DNA from: Azophilus sp965221755
Lineage (GTDB): Bacteria > Pseudomonadota > Gammaproteobacteria > Pseudomonadales > Azotimanducaceae
DNA length: 64,000 bases
Direction of reading: 5' to 3'
NCBI GenBank assembly: GCA_965221755.1
Contig: OZ244921.1
Coordinates: 3,782,001-3,846,000 of the forward strand
Within the stretch, counting starts at the first letter, position 1. The number at the start of each line of letters is the position of its first letter. Of the stretch, positions 57,021-64,000 are shown piece after piece. The translations under genes and the position numbers were made by a program. The notes under the pieces are model-generated. The model saw only the letters and a program-made list of their open reading frames with translations, had not been told where the DNA came from and made no database searches.

Positions 57021-58379
57021 ATGCAGCCACGGCAACTGCCCGCCATCGGCAAACTGCTTGAAGCGCCGGAGCTTCAGGCGTTGGCCATCCGGCACGGCGC
57101 CCTCGCCGTCAAGGAACGTTTGCGGGCCATGCAGCAAGCGGCCCGGCAAGGCGGGCAGGCGCCCGCTTGGGCGGCAACGCCGGGAGAGTACGCCAAGCGC
57201 ATCGGCGCGGCGCTGGCCGGGCGCGGCTATCAGGCCGTACACAATTTCACCGGCACCATCATTCACACCAACCTTGGCCGGTCGCCCTTGGACAAAGCGG
57301 CTTGGGAGGCGGTCCAGCCATTGGTCACCGGGTCGATGAACTTGGAGTACGATCTGGAATCCGGCCGGCGCGGCGACCGGGAAGGCATCGTCGCCGAGCG
57401 CCTGACCGGGCTGACCGGCGGCGAGGCGGCCACCGTGGTCAACAACAACGCCGCCGCCCTGCTGCTGGTGCTCAACACCTTGGCGCTGAATCGGCCGGTG
57501 ACCGTCTCCCGAGGCGAGTTGATCGAGATCGGGGGCAGCTTTCGCCTGCCCGAACTCATGGCGCGCTCCGGCTGCCGCTTGCTGGAAGTGGGCACCACCA
57601 ACCGCACCCATCTGCGCGACTACGCCGCCACCGTTGGCGAAGCGGCGCTGCTCCTCAAGGTTCATCCAAGCAACTACGCCATCTCCGGATTCACCAGCGA
57701 GGTGGGCACGGTGCCGCTGGCGGAACTCGCGCGCGCCGAAAAACTGCCCTTCTGCGTGGACTTGGGCAGCGGTGCGTTGGTGGACCTGACCCGCTTCGCG
57801 CAGCCCTATGAACTCACGCCCCGCAGGGTGCTCGACCAAGGCGCCGACCTCGTGACCTTCAGCGGCGACAAGCTCATGGGCGGCGTGCAGGCGGGCTTGA
57901 TCGTTGGCCGCGCGAACCTGGTCGCGCAACTCAACGCCAACCCCCTAAAGCGGGCGCTGCGGGCGGACAAGGTCACGCTGGCGCTGCTCAACGAGGTGCT
58001 GAAGCTGCACGAGAATCCCGAACGGCTGCCCAATGCCCTGCCCGTTCTGCAAATGCTCACCCATCCCATTGAGAGCTTGGCGAAGCGGGCGGAACGGCTG
58101 CGCGGCGCGCTCGCCGAAAAACTGCCCGGCCACTGCCTCCAATGCCAGCCGAGCGAAGGGCAAATCGGCAGCGGCGCGCTGCCGGACACGCGCATCGAAA
58201 GCCGGGCGCTAGTCATCCGCCACGCCAGCGCCGCCGAAGTGCGTCGGCTTGAGCAGCGACTGCGGCGCTCCCAGCAAATCATCGGGCGATTGCGGCGTGA
58301 CGCCCTCTGGCTCGACATGCGCTCCGTGGCGGATTTCGAGGGGGCGCTGTCCCGCTTGACGGAGTTCCATCCCGAATGA
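57021..58379 (+). CDS. selA: L-seryl-tRNA(Sec) selenium transferase
   Basis: 452 residues, the usual SelA length. It converts Ser-tRNA(Sec) to Sec-tRNA(Sec) using selenophosphate. An N-terminal tRNA-binding helical domain (LPAIGKLLEAPELQAL) is followed by the PLP fold (NFTGTIIHTNLGRSPL, EYDLESGRRGDR, TVVNNNAAALLLVL), with the PLP lysine Lys284 in TFSGDKLMGGVQAG. Its last four bases overlap selB (ATGA), so the two are co-translated. selD, which makes selenophosphate, is not in the window. Confidence 0.97.
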   Translation: MQPRQLPAIGKLLEAPELQALAIRHGALAVKERLRAMQQAARQGGQAPAWAATPGEYAKRIGAALAGRGYQAVHNFTGTIIHTNLGRSPLDKAAWEAVQPLVTGSMNLEYDLESGRRGDREGIVAERLTGLTGGEAATVVNNNAAALLLVLNTLALNRPVTVSRGELIEIGGSFRLPELMARSGCRLLEVGTTNRTHLRDYAATVGEAALLLKVHPSNYAISGFTSEVGTVPLAELARAEKLPFCVDLGSGALVDLTRFAQPYELTPRRVLDQGADLVTFSGDKLMGGVQAGLIVGRANLVAQLNANPLKRALRADKVTLALLNEVLKLHENPERLPNALPVLQMLTHPIESLAKRAERLRGALAEKLPGHCLQCQPSEGQIGSGALPDTRIESRALVIRHASAAEVRRLEQRLRRSQQIIGRLRRDALWLDMRSVADFEGALSRLTEFHPE

Positions 58380-60289
58380 TCGTCACCCTGGCCGGCCATG
58401 TGGACCACGGCAAGACCAGCTTGGTTAAGGCCCTGACCGGGGTGGACACCGACGTGTTGAAAGACGAGCGACAGCGCGGCCTCACCATCGATCTGGGCTT
58501 TGCCTACCTGCGCCGAAACGACTCCTGTCCGCGCCGAAACGACCCTTGTTCGCAGCGAAACGGCCCTTGTTCGCACCGAAACGGCGACGTGCTCGGCTTC
58601 ATCGACGTGCCCGGCCACCATCGCTTCATCCACAACATGGTGGCTGGGGTGGCTTCCATGCAGTTCGCCCTGCTGGCAGTCAGCGCCGATGACGGCCCCA
58701 TGCCCCAGACCCGGGAACACCTGCAGATTCTCGGCCTCACCGGCATCGCCCGAGGCGTCGTGGCGCTGACCAAGTGCGACCGGGCGTCCGCCGAGCGCAT
58801 GGAACGGGCCGAGGCCGAGCTGCGCGCCTTGCTGCAAGGCAGCTTTCTCCAGAACGCGCCGCTCATCCGCACGTCAGCCAGCACCGGCGTCGGCATTGCC
58901 GAATTGAAGCAGGCGCTTTGGGCGGCAGCGGATGCCTGTCCATCCGCCCAAGCCCAAGGCCTGTTCCGCTTGGCGGTGGACCGCGCCTTCAACATCCAAG
59001 GCGCCGGCTTGGTCGCCACCGGCACCGTTCATTCCGGGTCGGTCCGCCAAGGCGACGAGGTCCGCATCTTCCCCAGCAACCAAACCGCCCGGGTGCGCGG
59101 CTTGCGGGCGCAGGAGGCGGCCGCTGACGGCGCCGTCGCCGGCGACCGGGCAGCGATCAATCTAGCGGGCGTCGGCTTGGACGACGTCCAGCGTGGCTGC
59201 TGGCTGACCGCCGCGCCGATGCCGTCCTGCCGCAACTTGGCGGTGGACTTGTGCATACTCGACGACTTCCCGCGCCCAGTGAAGCATTGGCTGCCGGTCC
59301 ACATCTACCACGCCACCTCCCACAGCACCGGACGCCTGGCCCTGCTGGACGCCGGCAAAGCGCAGCCCGGGGAGCGTCGAACGGTGGAAATCGTGGCCGA
59401 TGAACCCTTGTGCGCCCGGCACGGCGACCATCTGGTGCTGCGCGACCACGGCTTGGAGCGCACCTTGGGCGGCGGACGCCTGCTCACTGGCCTAGCCCCG
59501 GCCGCGCGGCGGCGGGACCCGGCCCGCCGGAGCTTTGTCGAGGCGTTCAAAGCCAGCGACCGATCTCGCATCGTCGCCGACCTGCTGGCACGGGGACCAC
59601 TGGACGTGGGCCAATTGCGGAACGCCTTGGGCCTCGCCGAAGACGAGCTCAAGGAAGCCTTGGGCGGTTTCCAACTCAAGATCCACAATGGGCAAGCCTT
59701 GCGGCAGGCGCTCTGGTCGGACTGGCGCCGCACGGTCCTCGACTTCGCCACCCAGCACCAGCGCGAGCATCCAGCGGCGCCCGGATTCGCGCCCAACCAG
59801 CTGCCAAGCGGCGTCCCGGAACGCTTCCAAGCCCCAGTGCTCAGCGAACTGCTCTCCGAAAAGCGCCTGCGGCTCACCGCCGGAACCTACCACCTGCCCG
59901 CCCACGTCGCCGAGCTGCCGCAGCCGCAGAAGGCGCTGCTCAATCGGGTGCGGCCGCATTTGGACCAGGACCAAGCGCCCAGCCTCGGCGACTTGGCCAA
60001 GGCCCTGCGAACCCCTTTGGCGTCGCTCGAATCCGGCCTGAACGGCCTCGCCCAGCGCGGCCTGCTGGTGCGGATTTCAGCCAAGCGCTTCTACCTGCCC
60101 GAGCGGCTGGCCGCCATCGCAGCCCAAGTGGCCGCCCTTGCCGAACAGGAACCGCTGACGGTGCGGCGCTTCCGCGACCATGCCGGCATCGGCCGCAACA
60201 TCGCCATCGAACTGCTGGAGCATTTCGACCGCCGCGGCTACACCCGTCGCCACGGCGATGCGCGAACGGTGGTGGGGCAATTCAAGTAG
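58376..60289 (+). CDS. selB: Selenocysteine-specific elongation factor
   Basis: 637 residues. GTPase domain: P-loop GHVDHGKTS (residues 7-15), switch region RQRGLTIDLGFAYL, DVPGH at 77-81, TKCD near 135. Domains 2 and 3 follow, then C-terminal winged-helix repeats (about 430-637) that bind the SECIS hairpin. Residues 46-70 are a repetitive insertion (RRNDSCP, RRNDPCS, QRNGPCS) between switch I and the DVPGH motif that other SelB proteins lack or have much shorter. It carries Sec-tRNA(Sec) to UGA codons. Confidence 0.96.
   Translation: MIVTLAGHVDHGKTSLVKALTGVDTDVLKDERQRGLTIDLGFAYLRRNDSCPRRNDPCSQRNGPCSHRNGDVLGFIDVPGHHRFIHNMVAGVASMQFALLAVSADDGPMPQTREHLQILGLTGIARGVVALTKCDRASAERMERAEAELRALLQGSFLQNAPLIRTSASTGVGIAELKQALWAAADACPSAQAQGLFRLAVDRAFNIQGAGLVATGTVHSGSVRQGDEVRIFPSNQTARVRGLRAQEAAADGAVAGDRAAINLAGVGLDDVQRGCWLTAAPMPSCRNLAVDLCILDDFPRPVKHWLPVHIYHATSHSTGRLALLDAGKAQPGERRTVEIVADEPLCARHGDHLVLRDHGLERTLGGGRLLTGLAPAARRRDPARRSFVEAFKASDRSRIVADLLARGPLDVGQLRNALGLAEDELKEALGGFQLKIHNGQALRQALWSDWRRTVLDFATQHQREHPAAPGFAPNQLPSGVPERFQAPVLSELLSEKRLRLTAGTYHLPAHVAELPQPQKALLNRVRPHLDQDQAPSLGDLAKALRTPLASLESGLNGLAQRGLLVRISAKRFYLPERLAAIAAQVAALAEQEPLTVRRFRDHAGIGRNIAIELLEHFDRRGYTRRHGDARTVVGQFK
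58511..58584 (+). repeat. 21-bp tandem repeat inside selB
   Basis: Three complete units and a half unit (CGCCGAAACGACTCCTGTCC...-type) code for a seven-residue repeat with Cys and Asn in each copy. The unit length preserves the frame. Confidence 0.92.
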
Positions 60290-60755
60290 CGGCGAGGGTG
60301 CGGCCAAGGCCGCCATCCGTTTCGTCGAGCCTGCGACAACGAGCATCGAGGCAATCGGCGCTTGGCGCTCCGACCCAGGCAACAAGACGCGCTTCCAGCA
60401 TTCATGTTGCAACCCGTCGGCATTTGCTTGAACGCCATTGCCCGAATTCAACGCCCAGCGCGACCGGCGCGCGCCAGCGGAGGTGGAGCGTGTGCGGGTC
60501 CATGAACATATCGGAGCCTGACCCACGCAACAGGAGCGGAGTTTCGCGCCAGCGAAACCCCAACCAACCTTGGCCCCCGGCCAAGGTTGGCGTGTGTGCG
60601 GGCTCAGAAGCATTTCGGAATCCGGCCCAGGCGACGATCGCGGAGTTTCGCGCCAGCGAAACTCCATCCGCGCCCGCGCAGCGGGCGCGCGTGTGGCCTA
60701 AGAACTCCGGTTGCGGTAGGGTTGACGACGGCACTGCAAGCCAACAGGCATTTTA
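60290..60755. other. Intergenic region with two adjacent dispersed-repeat copies before tRNA-Sec
   Basis: No gene is visible. Copy 9 (60490-60592, allele C: CCAACCTTGGCC.. with GGCCAAGGTTGG) and copy 10 (60594-60696, allele D: CGCGCCCGC-GCA-GCGGGCGCG) lie head to tail in the same orientation. Each has tail, hairpin 2 (TTTCGCGCCAGCGAAA) and hairpin 1. Bases 60290-60489 hold nothing recognised. Confidence 0.8.
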
Positions 60756-60848
60756 GGAAGAGCATCGTCTCCGGTGGGGCGCGCGGCCTTCAAAGCCGTT
60801 GAGGCGCGACATCGCGCCTGGTGGGTTCGACTCCTACCTCTTCCGCCA
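60756..60848 (+). tRNA. selC: tRNA-Sec (anticodon UCA)
   Basis: 93 bases including a genome-encoded CCA. Anticodon TCA at 60790-60792 in loop CUUCAAA; six-pair D-stem with a short GGUG loop as in E. coli SelC; long variable arm (AGGCGCG-ACAT-CGCGCCU); T-loop UUCGACU; discriminator G. The acceptor stem can pair only seven bases (GGAAGAG/CUCUUCC) and the T-stem five, so the stacked helix is 12 rather than the usual 13 pairs. It lies about 470 bases after selB, matching the selA-selB-selC cluster order seen in many bacteria. Confidence 0.96.
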
Positions 60849-61445
60849 TAAATTCAATAAAAACAATTTGTTATCTATTATGACGTCTCGTCGGCCTCGC
60901 TACCGCCGGACAGCCGTCACCTTGACCTGCAAGACCATCGGCCTGCCGATTGGCGAAACGCGCCTCTGACTCGCCACTGGTTTTTGGCGCTTGCCGCCGT
61001 GCCCGCTTCAATCAAGGCTGCGGGGGTTGGCGCAGGCTCAGAAACATTTCGGAACCCGACCCAAGCAAGGCGCGGAGTTTCGCGTCAGCGAAACTCCATC
61101 CGCGACCGTCAGGTCGCGCATTGGCTTTCACCGCGCGCTTTGTTAACATCCGGCTAAACGACTGGCCACTCACTTCGGTCCCTTCGGCTCCGCCTTTCGT
61201 TGCCTTCGACGATGGGACTTGCCCGGACCTCGCAGGGCGGGCCTGTTCCGCCTTCCGCTAGGACAGTTCAAGATCCATCGCAGGCCGCAGCAAATCGACG
61301 GCCTGAACAACGACATCAAACCTCCGAGGAGGCCGAAAGACAAAGCCCGGAAACGCAGCATTCGAGCCCGCGCCTCCCCCCTCCTCATTGGCGAACGCCG
61401 CCACAGCGCAATGATTCGATTGATTTCCCAACCATTGGTTCCAAC
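60849..61445. other. Intergenic region with dispersed-repeat copy 11
   Basis: The AT-rich 60850-60880 stretch after the tRNA may end its transcript. Copy 11 of the two-hairpin repeat lies at 61032-61119 (tail, then GGAGTTTCGC-GTCA-GCGAAACTCC, then CGCGACC-GTCA-GGTCGCG). No gene is recognised in the rest; in-frame upstream extensions of the next gene have no ribosome-binding site. Confidence 0.7.
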
Positions 61446-61634
61446 ATGGCCAAAAGAAAGGCAAAACGACAGCAGGTTCTTTCCTCCGCGAACGCCCGCG
61501 AGACCATAGCCGAAGACGTTCAAGCGTTTTTGGCGGCGGGCAAGAAGATCCAAAAGATTCCCGCCGGCGTCAGCGGGTGGCGCGCCAACGGCGGCACCCG
61601 CCATATCGTGATCAGCAAAAGCAAGAAAAACTGA
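61446..61634 (+). CDS. Small basic protein, 62 aa, unknown function
   Basis: 62 residues, rich in Lys/Arg at both ends (MAKRKAKRQQ and SKSKKN). A central segment, RETIAEDVQAFLAAGKKIQKI, resembles the conserved helix of SutA-like and other small transcription-associated gammaproteobacterial proteins, in which an acidic helix is followed by a GGK-type turn. That similarity is weak and only suggestive. It is probably cytoplasmic and nucleic-acid-binding. The short GGCGCC then T-rich sequence after the stop may help terminate transcription. Confidence 0.55.
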   Translation: MAKRKAKRQQVLSSANARETIAEDVQAFLAAGKKIQKIPAGVSGWRANGGTRHIVISKSKKN

Positions 61635-61716
61635 GGCGCCGCTTTTTTGCTGCAGAGCAGGCTCTCCGGCAGGCAGGTCCGCCAGTGGGCAGGCCGTTGC
61701 GGTCAGCCCACGAGCG

Positions 61717-62631
61717 CTAACCGCGCAGGGCCGGCATCACGGCCTTCGCCAGCAGGCGCTCGTTCTCCGCCACGTAGTCGCTTGGACAGGCCGAGTTGAG
61801 CATGATGGCGCGCGCGCCAGCGTCGATGTACTCCCGAAGCCTTGAGATGACGTCCTCAGGACTGCCCGCCAAGGCATACTTGCCGACCAAGGCCGAGAAG
61901 TCCTGGTTGTACTGCAATGACAGGCGCTCCACGGCCATCTTGATGCCGATGTCCCGATCCTCGTGTACGGCGAAGAAGATGAACAGTCCGGGCCTGACTG
62001 GCGCTGGCCGGTCCAAAGGCTCCGCAAGGCGTTCGATCCGCTCGATGCTGTCCTTGAGCTTCTCCGGCGTGTACATGTAGGGGAGCCAACCGGTGCCGAA
62101 CCGGGCGCAGCGGCGCATCGCGGCTTCGCTTCGGCCCGATATCCAGATGGGCGGATGCGGCTGCTGCACGGGCTTGGGCCCCAAGGTGACGCCGCTCAAG
62201 GTGTTGAAGCGGCCTTCGTAGCGCAGGTTGTCCTCGCGGCAAAGGCGGACCAGGATGTCCAGGCTTTCATCGGTGCGGGCGCCCCGCTCGCCGAGCGGCA
62301 CGCCGCAGGCTTCAAACTCCTTGGGAAACTCGCCGCCGACGCCAACGCCCAAGCTGAAGCGTCCCCCGGAGACCTGATCCAAAGACGCCACCTGCTTGGC
62401 CAGGAGCGCCGCCGGATAGAGCGGCGCCAAGGTGATGGCGGACATCATTCTGATGCGTTCGGTGGCGCCCGCAGCGGCCGCCAGGGCGATCAACCCGTTG
62501 CCCACCGGGCCATGGAAAAAAACGTGCTCGCCAGTGCAGACGTACTCGTAGCCCAAGGCCTCCGCTTCCCTTGCGTCGGCCGCCACGTTGTCCAACCGGC
62601 GCAGGCCGATGCCGAATTCAACATTGCTCAT
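61717..62631 (-). CDS. LLM-class (F420/flavin-dependent) oxidoreductase
   Basis: 304 residues with the luciferase-like TIM barrel: EFGIGLRRLDNVAADAREAE, EYVCTGEHVFFH, TERIRMMSAITLAPLYPAALLAKQVASLDQVSGGRFSLGVGVGG, and PPIWISGRSEAAMRR. This matches the TIGR03619-type F420-dependent subgroup, although flavin use is also possible. Substrate unknown. Start ATG 62631 (MSNVEFG) is preferred over the longer TTG start, since homology begins there. It lies just downstream of pdxH, both on the minus strand and separated by ~30 bases. Confidence 0.9.
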   Translation of the reverse strand: MSNVEFGIGLRRLDNVAADAREAEALGYEYVCTGEHVFFHGPVGNGLIALAAAAGATERIRMMSAITLAPLYPAALLAKQVASLDQVSGGRFSLGVGVGGEFPKEFEACGVPLGERGARTDESLDILVRLCREDNLRYEGRFNTLSGVTLGPKPVQQPHPPIWISGRSEAAMRRCARFGTGWLPYMYTPEKLKDSIERIERLAEPLDRPAPVRPGLFIFFAVHEDRDIGIKMAVERLSLQYNQDFSALVGKYALAGSPEDVISRLREYIDAGARAIMLNSACPSDYVAENERLLAKAVMPALRG

Positions 62632-62663
62632 TTCGTTGCTACCTTGCACGGATTTGCTGGGCG

Positions 62664-63362
62664 CTACGGCTGCAACCGCACGATGTCCCAATTGCCTGCG
62701 TCTCCTTCACGGTAGCGGAAGCGGTCATGCAGACGCCCCGGCCTGCCCTGCCAGAACTCGTATTCCGCAGGCCGCAGGCGATAGCCGCCCCATGCAGGCG
62801 GACGCGCCAGCGCCTCGGGGGCGCAGGCCAAGCGCAACGTCCGCACCGCTTGCTCCAGCGCTTGCCGGTCGGCGATGGGCGCAGACTGCACCGAAGCCGC
62901 CGCCGCATAGCGGCTGGGCAGCGGCCGGGACTCAAAATAGGCATCCGACTCGACGGCGGACAAGCGCTGCACGGAGCCGCTGATGCGCACTTGGCGGTCC
63001 TGTTCGCGCCAATGGAACAGGACCGAGGCGAGGGGATTTTCCGCAAGCTCCGCGCCCTTGGCGCTGCGGTAGTCGGTGTACCAGCACAACCCTTGGGCAT
63101 CAAAGTGCTTCAACAGCACGATGCGCACCGACGGCGACCGGTCCGCTCCCGCCGTCGCCAGCGCCATGGCCGTGGGGTCTGCAATGCGGTCCGCGATGGC
63201 GGCATCAAGCCAAGCGGAGAGCTGCATGAGCGGGTCCGCAGCCAAGTCCGAGCGCCTCAGCCCCGCACCGCCATAGTCGCGCCGCAGGAGCCTGTGGTCG
63301 CCGCCGGCGCCGGAAGCCGTTTGCGGACGGGCCTGAGCGGCAATTGCGTTCTCTTCAGCCAT
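62664..63362 (-). CDS. pdxH: Pyridoxamine/pyridoxine 5'-phosphate oxidase
   Basis: About 232 residues. It makes pyridoxal phosphate with FMN. Family blocks: LRRDYGGAGLRRSDLAADPL, DPTAMALATAGADRSPSVRIVLLKHFDAQG, WYTDYRSAKGAELAENP, SVLFHWREQDRQVRI-type FMN site, and C-terminal PPAWGGYRLRP, YEFWQGRPGRLHDRF. Start ATG 63362 (MAEENAIA) is the best guess; an ATG seven codons upstream is possible. PLP from this enzyme is also the cofactor of SelA, though no regulatory link is implied. Confidence 0.94.
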   Translation of the reverse strand: MAEENAIAAQARPQTASGAGGDHRLLRRDYGGAGLRRSDLAADPLMQLSAWLDAAIADRIADPTAMALATAGADRSPSVRIVLLKHFDAQGLCWYTDYRSAKGAELAENPLASVLFHWREQDRQVRISGSVQRLSAVESDAYFESRPLPSRYAAAASVQSAPIADRQALEQAVRTLRLACAPEALARPPAWGGYRLRPAEYEFWQGRPGRLHDRFRYREGDAGNWDIVRLQP

Positions 63363-63586
63363 GCAAGTCGCGGCCTTTCCCATTTCCTTGACGCATGCCT
63401 GACAACAGCGCCTGACGAGGCGATGTCCCGAAGCGGCGCATGGGCGCGCTGCCCGAGGCGACGCCATCCCGCTCAAGTGACTCGGGGTCGCTCGGCGCGC
63501 GGCCACTCAAGGCAAGTGGACAAACCGGCGCGCAAACTTCAGGATGCTCCGCAGCCCATTCTCCAACAACAGCGCAGGGAGGCGCA

Positions 63587-64000
63587 ATGAATTCACTCGG
63601 AGGAAAGGCGCGGTCATTCATCATCATTGCGCCGCTGCTGGCGCTTGCCCAAAGCGGCGGCGCCAGCAGCGCGGGCCAGGCCGAGCGGCTGGCGCGCGAG
63701 CTGTTGATCGTTGACACGCACATCGACGTTCCCTATCGCCTGCACAGAACGTGGCAGGACGTCTCGAGGCCGACTGCGGACGGGCAGTTCGACCACCCCC
63801 GGGCGCAGGCTGGCGGGCTCGATGCGGCCTTCATGTCCATCTACGTACCCGCTGCGGTCGATGCCGCAGGCGCCGCCGGGGCGTTCGCCGACAAACTGAT
63901 CGATTCCGTGGAGCGGATTGTCGTCAATGCGCCGGACAAGTTCGCCTTGGCCACCTGCGCGAACGACCTCATGGCCATCAAGGCGACTGGGCGCATTGCC
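63587..64000 (+). CDS. Membrane dipeptidase (peptidase M19), 3' end beyond window
   Basis: 138 codons visible, open to the window edge. Signal peptide 1-24 (RSFIIIAPLLALAQSGGASS). The M19 renal-dipeptidase start follows: LLIVDTHIDVPYRL carries the first zinc-ligand HxD (THID), and GGLDAAFMSIYVPAA is the next conserved strand. Predicted to hydrolyse dipeptides, including those with D-residues, in the periplasm. GGGAGG lies five bases before ATG 63587. Divergent from pdxH with 224 bases between. Confidence 0.88.
   Translation, partial: MNSLGGKARSFIIIAPLLALAQSGGASSAGQAERLARELLIVDTHIDVPYRLHRTWQDVSRPTADGQFDHPRAQAGGLDAAFMSIYVPAAVDAAGAAGAFADKLIDSVERIVVNAPDKFALATCANDLMAIKATGRIA

Noticed and set aside
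61200..61445. Upstream extension of the 62-residue basic protein
   Set aside because: It is low-complexity, lacks a ribosome-binding site and shows no protein-like composition; the ATG at 61446 starts the Lys/Arg-rich protein.

Overview
The window looks like a chromosomal segment of a high-GC gammaproteobacterium. Genes are dense and often overlap by ATGA or GTGA. The housekeeping genes (metH, siroheme sulfite reductase with a DUF934 partner, nhaB, sohB, pepN, nadK, selAB, pdxH) have proteobacterial architecture. No rRNA or other taxonomic marker is present, so this placement is inference.

Layout. (1) 1-20764, minus strand: the translocon and effector arm of a type III secretion system (T3SS). 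In transcription order it holds a 715-aa candidate effector with three tandem repeats, a SopB/IpgD-type phosphoinositide phosphatase with a SigE-like chaperone, three large related candidate effectors, a coiled-coil protein, two near-identical tip/filament-like proteins, an SycD-type chaperone, the pore translocator SctE, a hydrophilic translocator-like protein, a second SycD-type chaperone, a CesT-type chaperone, a YscE-like needle chaperone and the secretin SctC, which runs off the left edge. (2) 21033-23825, minus strand: a periplasmic peroxiredoxin with an in-frame UGA at its peroxidatic position (a probable selenoprotein), transposase debris, a formylglycine-generating-enzyme-like protein and a repeat-rich coiled-coil membrane protein. 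(3) 24235-29409, plus strand: the T3SS apparatus genes sctP, a split sctQ, sctR, sctS and sctD. No sctN, V, J, K, L, T, U, F or I is visible. (4) 29616-39888: metH, cysI-DUF934-Kef antiporter, a MITE-like element, sohB (minus strand) and nhaB. (5) 39885-46841: a MoxR/DUF58/DUF4381/BatA/BatB-C/BatD operon that overlaps the end of nhaB. (6) 46971-51332: a Phd/VapC-type toxin-antitoxin pair, a TonB-dependent receptor, a truncated hydrolase and a double winged-helix protein. (7) 51495-60848: pepN, xdhC-like, mocA-like, nadK, selA, selB and tRNA-Sec. (8) 61446-64000: a small basic protein, an LLM-class oxidoreductase, pdxH and the start of a membrane dipeptidase.

How it fits together. The T3SS arms form one system, with chaperones next to their presumed clients. 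selA-selB-tRNA-Sec supplies the decoding machinery that the UGA-containing peroxiredoxin about 37 kb away would need (selD is not in the window). About eleven copies of a ~100-bp two-hairpin repeat sit in intergenic gaps across the whole window. Two genes, nhaB and a Kef-type antiporter, appear to start at AUC codons.
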